From positions 183,133,839 to 183,197,838 of the forward strand of contig OZ007496.1 in assembly GCA_963931805.1 (NCBI GenBank): DNA of 64,000 nucleotides, read 5' to 3'. The DNA comes from Microdon myrmicae (Eukaryota > Arthropoda > Insecta > Diptera > Syrphidae). Shown here in pieces: positions 32,850 to 44,600 of this stretch; within the stretch, counting starts at the first letter, position 1, and every line of letters starts with the position of its first letter. The notes under the pieces were generated by a model. That model had not been told where the DNA came from. It saw only the letters and a list, made by a program, of their open reading frames with translations, and made no database searches. The position numbers and the translations under genes were made by a program.

Positions 32850-33895
32850 TCACCCCACAGACAGGCTGTGCGTGCTATAGTTATGTACATTAAAATCGCC
32901 AAGGACGACAACTTTAGAAGCTGGGTGGTTGATCTGTATCCAGTCAACGGGACCTGAAAGATGTTCGAAAAATGTCGCTGGTCGGTCGTCATTCGGGGAA
33001 CGGTAGAGACAACAAAGAAATTTAACAGAATTCCTCACCACGACTTTCAACCAGATGATGTTCAAGTTATTGACCTCTACCCCTCTATCCTTTGACAAGG
33101 CGGATCGGATCACGTGAAAACGCAGACTCCATTCCTGAAACGGTATCCTGAACAACAAAGATATGTCGAATCAGTTGACGAATAGACCTGGGATTCAGTT
33201 AGGGCATGGATATCAGGTTTCGCTGTCTACAAATATTGGTAGACTGCGTTTACATTCATATTGGTAAAGACAGAGCCTCGAGAACGAGCCCGATTATCCG
33301 ATGACGAAATTCTTACGCTCCCTCCCGAGATCCGAATGGGAAACTAGTTTACATTCGTGTTGGCGAAACTGGTACCCCGGATGTTACAAGATGCCGTTAT
33401 CAACGTCGACAGAACCTCGAAAACGAGGCCGATAACGTGTTGACGAATTTCTTAAAGTTCGGATATTTTACAGAATATTTGCATGATGTTCCCACTGACA
33501 CAGTCCCTCCGGAGATCCGAATGGGAAACTAGCTTTCCTTCGGAATTCTTTATCTCAGAAGGTACCGTCAATTCTTATCTGTGTGTCAGTCCGGGCCATA
33601 CATTCGAAACATAGTCGAAAATTTCTCCCGACGGTGTCGCGGAATGTACAGCGTGACGGGGTGGTATCTCCCCTTGGGACCGACTCACCTCCTAAGTCAA
33701 CCTTTCCTCGAACCGGTCCATCAACCAAACTCCGAAAGATGGCCAAAGATTTCTCCCAACCATTTCACGGAACCTATAGCTTGATGGGGTGGTATTTTAC
33801 CGGGCGACAAGGCGTTGGGACCCCACCTACCACTCGGCTATTAGTCGCCTCTGACGGCAAGCCGACGTAGCTGTCAGTTTATTCTAACGCCCTAC
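32850..33895 (-). pseudogene. LINE-A 5' fragment (5' UTR and endonuclease start)
   Basis: The minus strand from 33895 carries the same 5' UTR as 2924 and 30057, though the terminal inverted repeat is damaged (33871-33879 and 33893-33900). 33158-32850 encodes FLCCLYRSPNDDRPATFFEH and KVVVLGDFNVHN with the canonical GDFN. About 33310-33480 contains a partial repeat of the UTR. It is truncated on its 3' side. Confidence 0.7.
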
Positions 33896-34458
33896 TCCAT
33901 AACAGAAATGGTCGTAAAATAAACTTAACTTGTCAACTAACAATGTGACATTCGTTCGACAGTAAGTACGAAGGTTTAATACTAGAGTATGTACCTCTGT
34001 GGCGGTTGGCTGCCCCGAACGGTTTTAAAAAGTAAAGATAAAATCAAAACTATAAAAAGCGACTTTGTATTAGTTCTGGCCATGAACCAAAACACGACCG
34101 CCAAAACAGATATTGACCTTGGAAGAAGATGCTCATTTTGTGTTTTCATTTTGTTTTTTAATAATTAATATCCTTATAATTGTACACATTTTATTTATAC
34201 AGGATGTTTGTGTAAATATTATTCCCACAGCCAAGCCTAGAAAACTGCCAAAGAGTAATCGTCAATTTTTAAAGTGTTTCAACTTTCATTCCAAGTCAAG
34301 ACCTGTCACCTGAACCCAACCCAAAACAAGTCTAGTTTGTTTATTGTGTCCCCCTAGACTTCGGACTTTGACATCTCCTTGAATGACGCCCACCCTCAAC
34401 AACAGAGTGTCCTAGTCAAAATTCATTTCGCTAATTCAAATTTTCAATTCAATTTCAG
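33896..34458. other. No gene recognised; upstream of candidate exon
   Basis: Unique-looking AT-rich sequence that ends in a pyrimidine-rich stretch and CAATTTCAG. Confidence 0.4.
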
Positions 34459-34494
34459 AACCTTGACTTCAACGGCCCACAGAGCTGGAGCTAA
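34459..34494 (+). CDS. Candidate terminal exon of host gene
   Basis: After the acceptor CAATTCAATTTCAG (ends 34458), phase 0, as required by exon B, reads NLDFNGPQSWS then TAA at 34492-34494. A different phase would give a 13-residue end. About 950 bases of non-repetitive sequence follow, with AATAAA at 35434-35439 and 35467-35472, fitting a 3' UTR. The weak points are the tiny coding part and the lack of transcript evidence. It could also be an exon of another gene or a chance match. Confidence 0.38.
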   Translation, partial: NLDFNGPQSWS

Positions 34495-35490
34495 GTGATG
34501 CCCCAACACAAGACCTAAGAACACTTTCTTTACCATCATAGTGAAGTGTACTTTAGTTCGGAATTACTGCTCCAAGATGTTTGCAATTCCACCTCAGTGC
34601 ACACTGAAAGTTTTCTTGCTCATTTCCTCGCAAGGAAGTTTTCTAATTGTAGTTCAAATGTGCAAATGAAATGCTACGACTTGTTCTAGTGATTGGTTAA
34701 GTGCTCTGCAATGTGGCTTAGGGATTTGGAAGGATGTGGTTGGGATTTCAAACATCATTTTGATACGGAAATATTTAGCAGATCTTGGCAGTACAATCCT
34801 AATACAATGTATATGTTTTTGAAGTTTTTATGTGAATTGTATGCTTGTATAAAACAACCCTCAGTAAGATTGATAACTATATATGAGGTGCGTCAGGCAG
34901 GATGAAGGATTTGTAAATATTAATGTAACATCACGTTTGGCATTACTCGAACTCAGGCAAAACAAAGGATAGGGTTTTTGATAAGATTCAAAACGGTATA
35001 TTGAGTAGTGAACTGTGACTAATAGGACGAATATTTGATGGTTAAATAGGTTGGAAAATTGACGGGTGGAAACAAACGCTTATAGGTACAGCAGGATTCT
35101 GCGTATGATAAGTAATTTGAACTGACAACTACTTAATTCCTTTATTTTACCATGTAAGAATAATAATCGTACGCATATATTATGTAAATCAGAATAGAAA
35201 GAACTGTCGATAATGTAAACGGCTTGATCAAGACCTCCGTCAAACTCCATATAATTTAACTTGGTTGAAATTCAGTTGATTGTGCTCTACTGTTACATAG
35301 GAAGTGGGATGTGTCATTGATTTACATGAATAACGATTGTTCATGTAATCCGCAAAAATAACGAATTCAGCCTTTCAAACCCAGGGTGATTTTTATGTTC
35401 CAGGTCGAAGTTCTTTTTATAACCTTTAAGTCGAATAAAATGTTATAATTTATATGTTACTGACCGAATAAATGATTTTTAACATTATGA
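34495..35490 (+). other. Possible 3' UTR with two AATAAA signals
   Basis: Apparently unique sequence without transposon similarity, between the candidate stop codon and AATAAA at 35434 and 35467. Small frames inside (for example 34693-34905) have no family resemblance. Confidence 0.35.
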
Positions 35491-35736
35491 ATGGAATATT
35501 CTGTTGGTCAAGGGACCGCATCTAATCGTGGCCCAAAAGCGAGGTCTTCAAAGTACATTTTTCATAACAATTTTGCAGCTTTCCGGTGTTATTTCAGCAA
35601 TTTCGGGACGACGGGTGTGTCTTTAAGCCTCTTTATGTTTAGTACATATACATACGTTTTCCTTCAAGTTTTTTTAGCGACTTTGTGTGTGCGTATGTGC
35701 TCCGCCGAACACTAAAATAAAAAGTCGCTTATACAT

Positions 35737-37063
35737 TGTTGCGGATTCGCAACTAAATACACCGGGGAGAATCGAGTACGTTCACCGGCTAGTACCCTCC
35801 CCGACCAGCATACTTCACGCATTAAGTAGATCAAATTTATAATCTAAAAGTCCCTCTAAAGAATCCTTACCTTTCATGCATCTCTTCGCATACAAATTTC
35901 CTATAAGAATTATTTCCTAATTAATCATGAATCCCTAAACCATCCGGCACTCTGGTATGCCAAGCAATTCCGCTGTCCACGTGCACACCGCATGTCCCTG
36001 GCAATTCCACGGCCTCGGCAGCCTTGTGTCCAAGGGACAATGGCAAACACTAGCGTCTAGTGTCATAAACCGAATTCCTTCGCATGTAAACATGCATACA
36101 AATTCGATCCCATTTCGTTCGGCAAGATACGGGATACGACCACCCATCGTATACCTAAATTCCTTTAGCATCACCAGCATTATAGCAACACGGCTATTTA
36201 CCCAGCTGCAATAGATTCACCCATGATTTGTTTTCCAACGAACAAACAATCACAACCTCGTGCTTAGCCACCAAACGAATTATCCAGCATATACAAATGC
36301 AAGCAAATTCGTTCGGCCACCGCCTCAAGATACGATATGCAATTTTCATTGTATAAAGTATCGCAACCATTAGTACCTTTCCCAATGTCTATTCGTATAT
36401 TTACACAAGGGCATCACTCATCTAAGACTTTTATGATGCCCTCGTCTCATCTTTTCTTTTACCACATTTCTTCGATGCATCGTCGTCTTATTTAGACGCG
36501 ATGCACTTCATAGACAACGATCTTCTCGATCCCTTTGTCCTTGCCGCTTGCCTGCTTTGTTTTGCCATTGCCTTCGCGCATGAGTAAACAACACAGATCT
36601 AAACGATCACACACATACCACCATGATCTTCATTACGAGATCTGGTTTTCTATTCCACCAAGAGAGACTTTACGTTTCTCTGGTGGTAAGTAAAAACATA
36701 TCCTTACTAGAGAGGATATCTACATATCCTTACTAAAGAGGATATCTACCACCACACCACAAACTCCGTTTATCGCTGGCTCCAATTACATCCGCCGACC
36801 ACGCAGGTCGTGCCACTTCCGCTCCCCGTGACGCGCCGGGGAGGCGTAAATTCCAGAGTCGCAAAGTAACACCCCCGAGTGTAGTCGAGTGCATCCGCGA
36901 GGTGCAGTACGAGTCAGTAGTGTTATGTTGAAGTATATCGTGTTCTAAGTCATGCGCCTGTATTCGAACATTGTATTGAGCTGTGTGTTGCGTGTCCAAT
37001 TAAAGTACAGAAATTAAAGGACAAACAATAAAATTAAATTTAAAGTGGTGATCACCACCAACA
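35737..37063 (+). mobile_element. LTR-like repeat related to the 201-1420 copy
   Basis: It starts TGTTGCGGATTCGCAAC, a small hairpin, and may end CCACCAACA. 35820-35910 matches 300-420 (CTAAAAGTCCCT, CTTTCATGCATCTCTTCGCA), and 36600-36670 resembles 870-940. A partly duplicated motif ATATCCTTACTA lies at 36701-36748. Limits are approximate and no target duplication was seen. No gag or pol follows, so it is solo or degraded. Confidence 0.45.
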
Positions 37064-37991
37064 CTAGTGTTTTATTTCTCTCGGCCGGAATCTGTGTGTC
37101 TTGCTGCATTTTGGACTTAATCCTTGGTGATGGGTTAATGGCGGAACCGATGAACTAATAGTGACGTTTGGAGGACGAAGTAAAACCTCGTGTCGTACGC
37201 CGGCACCACGACTTCGTACCCCACACTGTCACCTCTTTCAAATATGACCAACGGTTTTTTGTCAGTTCCTGCCAACTCGTCGTTGTATGTGCACCGCTCG
37301 CTCGAAATTGAGCAATTCATGTTCTCTCGCTACAAACAGCGTCACGATACTGAATCGATACAAACTTAAAATATGATTTTTTATGTACTTTACTAAGCTA
37401 AATACCGAATATATAAACGATAGACATTGTTGGTTGCAGTGTAGCTAGTTTGTTTGCGTGTCCGTGAGTTTATAACTGAAAGTCAGTGATTTGCCGAAGA
37501 GAATTATAGCGCATCATCTTGGACGTCACCTCCCTGGTCACCTCATTTCCCTTGTGTTGTTGGTGGCCGTCCCTTCGCCACCATACATTTTTTGAACAGT
37601 TTTATTTCGTTAATTGTTCACTATTATTTCCTCCCACACGGTGAGGCACCTGACATAAACAAAGGCCGCAGCCTCCCTCTTTGACTTTGTTTTCTTTCGC
37701 GCACCACTTCTTGTCGGTTCTCGGTTGGTTTTTTATCTTTCTCTAGAAAAAATGCCGCTGTCCATGGAGTCGAATATACGCCGAGGATCAGTTAGGGTTT
37801 GGCGGATTTGTTTGTCCTTTAGGTTGACGGTTGTTGGCTGCGGTGTTCCGCCGAACACTGCTAACACAAAGAACACTACGGAGCGGAACAGCACAATGAA
37901 ACACGGAAAAATTGTTTTTCTATTTTTCATTTTTATTGTTCTCGTTTTGTTTTTTTACTATAGGACATCAATTAAAAAACATTTACGAAAT
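37064..37991. other. No gene recognised
   Basis: Frames of up to 107 codons (37725-38048) run into the SINE and have no recognisable motif. CCGCCGAACACT occurs both here (37848) and at 35702, hinting at shared repeat sequence. Confidence 0.35.
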
Positions 37992-38188
37992 CATCATCAT
38001 CGGCACTACAACCTGGAACCGGTCTTGGCCTTATTTAGCAAGTCCTGAGGCTTGTCAAACTTTCCATAATGATCTGTTTTTTTCCGGGCAAGGTCATTAG
38101 TCTTGCGCCAGAGGCTCCCCGACGGGGAATCGAACCCCGGTTTCCCGCGTGACAGGCGGGTATACTAACCAGTATACTATTGAGGAGC
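37992..38188 (-). mobile_element. tRNA-Asp-derived SINE, copy 3
   Basis: Minus-strand copy with tail ATCATCATC at the left and the tRNA-like head at 38186-38115. It is flanked by AACATTTACGAAAT (37978-37991) and AACATTTACAAAAT (38189-38202). The head has a few changes (CCAGTATACTATTGA side) but keeps the GTC anticodon position. Confidence 0.88.
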
Positions 38189-38202
38189 AACATTTACAAA
38201 AT

Positions 38203-39292
38203 ACCGGGGAAAAAACAGTCGAGCACTGATTTTATATTTCCTCAAACAATTTTTGATTCCCTAGGTTTCTCGTAACACACTACACGTCGCGACACCCTTG
38301 AGCGAATTTTTCTCCTTCCACGGACCGTTCGACTGCACGATTATTATTTAACTTTTTCTATATCCCTGACTAGGAGCACAGACTGCGCGCGTTGGATTGT
38401 CGGGCTATGAACGTCGGATATATACGTTGGTTTTAGTTTTTATGTGTTGCGCGGATCGGACCGACCTCCTGGTAGAGTTTTCTAACTGTACTGATGCTCG
38501 AAGTATACTGAAAATTCTCCTCCCCATTTCGAATTTTTTTCATCCCCCATCTGAAACAGAAAACTTCCCATCCAATCTGCAAAGAAAATTTTCCCATCAT
38601 AGATCATTCTCCTTTCCGCCTTCCTTATCGGAATCTTGTTCCCTTGTTTGAACGATCGATCGCACCGCCGCTTAATTTTCGATCTTTTCTTGGGATTTAT
38701 TTGTGTTCCCCAGCTGGCCCAAGACAACGAGGGTTCTTGTGCGCTTCAGATGGGTACAAAGGAACCGTGGGATCGTTATAGTTTTTGTTAGCATTTCCAA
38801 ATCATAAACATCTAGCGAGCGATCTATGTTAAGATTTTATGATTGCATGACTGTTGGTCGGCGGCGAATCGCTATCCTTTGTTTGCACAAGTGTGGCTTT
38901 TAGGTTTTGGGTCATGCTAGGAATTAATGTGCTAATTGCTATTAGCTATAAGTGGAGATATTCGTTGTTCGGTTTGTTTACTGAAGAATGCGTTTAATGG
39001 ATGTATTGCATTGATGCCCTGAATTGGATGCGTTGGACTGGATGCGTTGAATTGGCGCGTCGAATTGGACGGTGTGAATTCAATATTAGAGACTTTTGAA
39101 CGTTTAGTTCGATTGAATTTTGCTATTGCATTCAATGTTGGTGTGTGAAATGTTACCTTCTGTTTCAGGTGGGAGTAAGGACTTTTGGGACACGTGTCTG
39201 TGTGCACGTGTGATAGATAAAGGTGAGTATGTTCCTTGGCGGAAAGGACATCTCAACCTATAGTGGGTTGTGTGGTTCGTAGAACCGCCACA
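38203..39292 (-). mobile_element. Possible LTR-like repeat ending at 39292
   Basis: The right end reads GTGGTTCGTAGAACCGCCACA, the same layout (hairpin then CCACA) as the ends at 9026, 32294, 45935 and 52918. The body around 38980-39070 has imperfect GGATGCGTTGAATTGG repeats. The left limit is not known, and the SINE at 37992-38188 may lie inside it. Confidence 0.35.
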
Positions 39293-40045
39293 GGGTTTTC
39301 ACACTTACGCAAAAACAATTTTTCCGTGTGTAATTTATTACTATTGGTATTTATCACGGCCGGAGCCTTATCTTCGGATGTTATATAGTTTGCTGGTTCT
39401 TCCTACAGCATGCTGTATATCGCGCTGCAGAAACGATGTTGATTCGTGTGGATTATTTTTCTTCCTCTCCCTACTGTGACTCTTTCGGTTAAAGGAAAGC
39501 CGATCGTTGGCTCAAGAAGAAATCTTAAAGATTGTTTGTTTTCTGGGGCAGACTATTATGGCCTAAGATTTTGGTGGCGATAAGGTGCCTTCCAGTTGTG
39601 TTTACCGGCCATGTGTGCTATAATACCCGTACAGGTATGGTACAGTATTAGAGGAGTGTGGCGTGGGGCACAAAGACGCATGGCCTCTTTTTGCTGGTAA
39701 AAGTAGTATCGAATCAACTGATTTTTTCATAGCAAGACATCGAATTGAGTCGCATTGGGGATATTGGTGGCATTTGATATGTCCATTGAGGATGTCAGAT
39801 GCCACAATGGCAGATATTCTGTTAATTGAACAAGCGAGCTAAGCCGAAACAAGCTTAGTCGAACACATTTATTTAAACAACAACATCAAATTATTTTTTT
39901 TTTAAATGCCTTAATAAATTTAACATGTTGTTACGACATTAGGTGCGGCTGTCAAATGCCAATGACAGTTGTCACTCAAACCGAAATTGTAGCCAAACAA
40001 AATTGACTCGGAGCACGTAAGAGCTCTCTGTTACTATTTTTCTGT
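39293..40045. other. No gene recognised
   Basis: Mixed sequence with short frames only; nothing diagnostic was seen. Confidence 0.4.
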
Positions 40046-40056
40046 AAATGTAGAAG

Positions 40057-40245
40057 GCATCATCATCGGGAACCGGTCTTGGTCCTATTTAGCAAGTCCT
40101 GAGGCTTGTTAAATTTTCCATAATGATTTGTTTTTTCCGGGCAAAGTCATTAAGTCTTGCGCCAGAGGCTCCCCGGCGGGGAATCGAACCCCGGTCTCCC
40201 GCATGACAGGCGGGTATACTAGCCACTATACTATCGAGGAGCCAA
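40057..40245 (-). mobile_element. tRNA-Asp-derived SINE, copy 4
   Basis: Minus-strand copy with the tRNA-like head at 40240-40169. Short flanking duplication: AAATGTAGAAG (40046-40056) and AAGTGTAGAAG (40246-40256). The 3' end has lost the ACTACAACC segment found in other copies, so the tail joins directly ATCATCATCGGGAACC. Confidence 0.85.
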
Positions 40246-40479
40246 AAGTGTAGAAGTAAAACCCGTAAATTCCATATGTTTTGTCAAACATAACCGGTCT
40301 GAGTCAATAGAAACAACACAATTTAATTACTCATCAAAATGCATGTTATCTTTAATTTCAAAGCCCCATTTGAAGAAGTATATTTCTTTCATTATGAAAT
40401 TCCACAAAAATTTCAATAGGGTCCCACAAAAAGTGTCAAAAGTTCTCTCCGCTTTTCGTCAATATATTCACAAGAAAAT

Positions 40480-40985
40480 GTCCTCTTCCAACAATGACAA
40501 GTCTTTTGACCCTAATCCACCCCCCGCTTCTCGTGTCCCTGTATCATGGCTGCAACCCGACACTCACCACCTCACGTCAACTTTTCCCCCAACTTCCGCA
40601 AAGCTATCTTTCGCCTATTAAATGAGCATCTTTGCAGAATACGGATATCGGGGTCATCGCTTCTATGGTACAACCGCATACTCTGCAATCTTCGGGATAA
40701 GAGAAATAGTGTGTGGAACATTTTCCTAAGACCTTGGACTACTCCAACTATATCGATTAGTTTTATAAGTTCATCGTGCTTTACAACTCCCTATACTATA
40801 ATTATCTCACAAAAACACAAAACAACCTCAATCTTTATTCCTCTTTATTAATTATCAACGTAAATCTGAGGCCTATCCTAAGTCCCTTTCTTATGACACC
40901 ACTACTTCAACCGATCCCCAAACTATTGCCAACGTCTTCGCATCTTTCTTTGAAAAATCCTTCACGGACACTCTTTTGAAGTCAT
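40480..40985 (+). pseudogene. Degenerate Jockey-type LINE fragment (pre-RT)
   Basis: The + strand translates in pieces to VPVSWLQPDTHHLTSTF, NYLTKTQNNL and YPKSLSYDTTTSTDPQTIA followed by FASFFEKSFTD. This is the pattern of the linker between endonuclease and RT in Jockey-type LINEs. It may be the same family as 16450-18230. It is cut off before the RT. Confidence 0.5.
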
Positions 40986-41538
40986 TAGTCTTGCACTGGC
41001 TAAAATTAGTACTCCTTCATAATTATCACCTTAAAACCTCTCTCTGTTTCCAAATAGTTTATGGCCCAGAAAAATATAAACAGTCATGGTCTCACAGTTA
41101 CTACATCAACTGGAAGGATTTTGATGCAATTTTACATAATTTTGTCAGAAATTTAATAACTACTCTTTGCTAGTATTTCATCATCATCATCATCGGCACT
41201 ACAACCGGGATCCGGCCTTATTTAACAAATCTCTCCATCAGTCTCGATTTCGAGCCGATGTCATCCAGTTTGGCACTCCCAGGCTTTGGACGTCCTGGTC
41301 TACGCCATCCCTCCATCGCAGACAAGGTCTGCCGCGCTATCTCCTTCCATATATCCTGCCACAAAAGACTTTCCGGGCAGGCTCCTCTTCGCTCACCGGA
41401 GTCTACCGAGCTTGATTTTTCTTACAACATTAGCTGCAAAGTAGATTGCGTACAACTCATGGTTTTAGCGTCTCCGGAATCGTCATCCCTCACATACGGA
41501 GCCAACAATTCTCCTTAAGACCTTCCCCTCGAACGCGG

Positions 41539-42671
41539 CTAGGAATTCAGAGTGCCTTTTATTGAGCACCCAGGTCTTGGATCCATACATGAGTACTGGT
41601 AAGACCATGGTCTTGTACAGTAGTAGCTTGGGTGTTCTGGATAAATTTCGGGATTTAAAGAGCCTTGATAGACCATAGTAGGCTTTTTGGATTTAATCAG
41701 CCGTTCGCGTATATCTTCTTCCATATTGTTATCGGGTGATACTATTAACCCAAGGTAGCTAAAAGATTGCACTACTTCAAATTCGTGCGCCACTACCCTG
41801 ATAGTTTGACCAATATTAGGTCTTCTCTTCGCAGAAGAAATAATGTGCAGTCTCAGTTTTTGTGCCGCCTGCTCGATCTGGGTGAAGGATTCCTGTACCG
41901 CCGATTCGGTTCTACCGATGATGTCGATGTCATCTGCGTAGGCAAGTATCTGGCTGGTGATATTAGTCTCCCTAGTTGTAACGCCAGAGTCACGGATTGC
42001 TTTCTCCAACCCCAGGTTGAAGAGGAGGCAGGCCAGGCCGTCCCCTTGTCGCAGTCCGTTATAGATGTTTATTGGTTTGGACAGCAATCCCGCTACTTTT
42101 ACTTGACTAGTTACGTTGGTCATGGTCAAGCTACAAAGTCATATCAATTTGTTTAGAATGCCGAACTCTCTCATGCCATTATATACTTCTACCCTGGCAA
42201 TGCTGTCGTGGGCGGCGTAAAAGTTTATAAATAGATGATATAATGGAATCTTAAATTCCAGACATTTTTCCATCGCCTGCCTAAGGGTGAATATCTGATC
42301 AATCACTAATTTGCCTGGGATGAAACCACACTGATATTGACCAATGATGGCTTTAGCGTATGGGGCTATCCGATCTTGTAGGATAGTGGAGAGTATCTTA
42401 TAGGCGGTACTCAGCAATGTTATACACCTATAGTTGCTGCAAAGTGTGATATCTCCCTTCTTATGTATGAACAAATTATACCACGACGCCAATCTTTCGG
42501 CATCTCCTCTTGCTCCCATTCGTGCACCACGATCTCATGAATAGCGTGATGTAACGCCGTCCCTCCTTGTTTGATCAGCTCAGCTGGTATGCCATCAGCT
42601 CCAGGGCCTTCATTTGATTTGAGCTGTTTAATTGCTTTTAATGTTTCCTCAATGCTTGGTGGCGGCAGCAT
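41539..42671 (-). pseudogene. RTE-like reverse transcriptase, broken
   Basis: 42671-42420 carries KQLKSNEGPGADGIPAELI and EQEEMPKDWRRGIICSYI. 42519-42139 carries TLLSTAYKILSTILQDRIAP, GFIPGKLVIDQIFTLRQAME and LFINFYAAHDSI. 42129-41539 carries IYNGLRQGDGLACLLFNLGL, ILAYADDIDIIGRT and LGLIVSPDNNMEEDIRERLI. YADD is intact. Two frameshifts and a short deletion around 41840 break the gene. It is more diverged from the usual pattern at LFINF than copy 1. Confidence 0.78.
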
Positions 42672-43096
42672 TTGCTCTTATTTTTTGCATTGGTGGAGCC
42701 TTCAATTCTTCTGTGAGCTGACAATTTAACAATTCATTAAAGTGCACTTTCCATCGCTCCAGAATGCCTTCAGGATCGGCGATCAGATTACCTTCTTTAT
42801 CCCTGCGGTAAGTGCAGCGTGGTGTGTACCGCGTCATACTGCGGATTATTTGGTAGAACTTCCGCGCCTGGTGCGGACCTCGGTCTCTACTTTTCTCTAT
42901 TTCACAGACAAGGTTTTTCCCTGGCACTTTTCTTTTGTGTGTGGAGTCTTTTTTCAGATCTTCTGAGCTCTTTGTATTTCTCCTCGCGTACCCGCGTCCC
43001 ATGAGACGGCTGCATTGCCCGGTATGCAGCATTCTTACGTTCACTCGGTAGTTTACACTCATCATCCGACCTCTACGTGGGGGCAATACGTCTCAA

Positions 43097-43649
43097 TTAG
43101 GCAATCCGCGCTCGGAAAACTGTACCAACAAGATAGTGATCCGAGTCGACGTTGGCACCTCGGTACGTTCGTACTGTCATCAGCCTCGAGGAGAGGCGGC
43201 GATCTATCAACACGTGGTCAATTTGGTTACGAGTGGCTGTATCAGGTGATACCCAGGTGGCTTTGTGGATATCTTTACGCGGAAACCTGGTATTTGCAAC
43301 GACTAAATTTTTTGATGCTGCCAGTTCGATGACTCGTAGTCCATTGTCATTAGTGTTCTCATGCAAACTATGGGAACCTGCGTAGTGCCTGAAAACCGGC
43401 TCCCGACCTATTTTGGCATTCAAATCACCAAGAACGATTTTCACATCGTATCTTGGGCAAGCATTGAGTATCGTAGTATTCTTCTTTTTCGTCGTCAGGG
43501 GACTCCTCTGTAGGTCCGTGAACGTTTATGAGGCTTATGTTCTTAAACTTGCCTGGCACGCGAAGAGTGCATAGCCTTTCGTTTATTGCATTAAACCCGA
43601 TGATAGCAGGCTTCAGATTTTCGCTGGCTAAAAAACCTACCCCGAGCAC
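43097..43649 (-). pseudogene. RTE-like APE endonuclease, broken
   Basis: 43649-43425 encodes VGFLASENLKPAIIGFNAI and ISLINVHGPTEESPDDEKEE. 43444-43097 encodes VLGDLNAKIGREPVFRHYAG, NDNGLRVIELAASKNLVVAN, ATRNQIDHVLIDRR and ANVDSDHYLVGTV. The GDxNAKIG, NQIDHVLI and DSDHYLV motifs are those of RTE-type endonucleases; the conserved GDFN is GDLN here. One frameshift near 43440 splits it. Confidence 0.8.
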
Positions 43650-43860
43650 ATGGTGTTTTGCATGACAGCTGTAATAAATGTCATACTCGTTTCTTTGAAT
43701 AACACCACTCCCCGTCCATCTTATTTCTTCTAATGCTGTTATGTCAGCCTTATATTCGGTCAGGGCATTGGCTAGCTGCTGTTTTGTCTCGAGCTCTGTA
43801 TAGTGAGCGGACGTTCCATGAGAAAAGTCTTAAATCGTTTAACCATTTTCGTTTCCGTGG

Positions 43861-44600
43861 TCGTCGTCGTGTACAAAACATTCATACGGTGATCTGAACA
43901 CATAAATGCCGCCGCTAGTTACTCAGATATGGTTAAAACTTCACACTTATTTGTCGCTCTGTGTAAATTATAAACAAAACCCCGCTGGTTACAATCACAG
44001 GACGTGAAACCTTGATGATACTTGACAGTCGCCCGTAGCAAAATTTCAAAATAGCTGTATGAAAGAAGAAGAAAGCTGTCTGTGCAGAAAGTTATAACAT
44101 ACGTTGCAATCTACAGGCTCATGGAAACATATTAAGATGTTGTGGGGGGCGTACGTTTGGCGCCAAGACAGGGGCCCTATTTCCCTTAATCCCCAACGGC
44201 GTTGTTCCTATGGAAATGATAGACCATGGCGAAGATGGTTCGTCGGGAGGCGCGAAATGGCGGAGCGAACACAGAACCACTGAATTAAACCGAACGGAAA
44301 TAAAACTCTTGGGTAACTATTGTAACGAATGTTCTTTCTTTTTTTTTTCAATTCCTTGGGCTATTGTATTACACTTGGTTTTTGTTTTTTTACAAATTCG
44401 CGCTTCGTAATTTATAAAAGGTCCAACCCAAAATTTCACATTGCTTGCAGGCTCGTGGGCTTTGCTGATAAAACCCCTCCAAAAAGGTATATTTCCAAGC
44501 TCGCAATGCTAAATACGGCCGATAGTTTATCTTTGAAATGATCGCACTTGGGTCAACACTCGTGCTTTCTAAGTTCATTCGGAAGTTGGATTCGCGACTC
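43861..44600. other. No gene recognised
   Basis: Probably the 5' non-coding part of the RTE-like copy at first (to about 44050), then unassigned sequence. The 66-codon frame at 44210 has no known motif. Confidence 0.35.

Larger units (their letters stand above)
41180..43860 (-). mobile_element. RTE-like LINE copy 2, with endonuclease
   Basis: Longest copy of the family that shares its tail with the SINE. On the minus strand: start region about 43850 (MVKRFKTF), APE-type endonuclease (43649-43097), linker (43086-42649), RT (42671-41539 in frames) and C-terminal block down to the tail ATCATCATCATC at 41180. Several frameshifts and small deletions (for example after DFY-type residues and in the EN start) disable it. 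The 5' non-coding limit was not found. Confidence 0.8.

Noticed and set aside
39169..39219. Possible exon between TTTCAG and GTGAGT
   Set aside because: The piece is tiny, open in only one frame, and lies in an LTR-like repeat; no phase-matching neighbour was seen.
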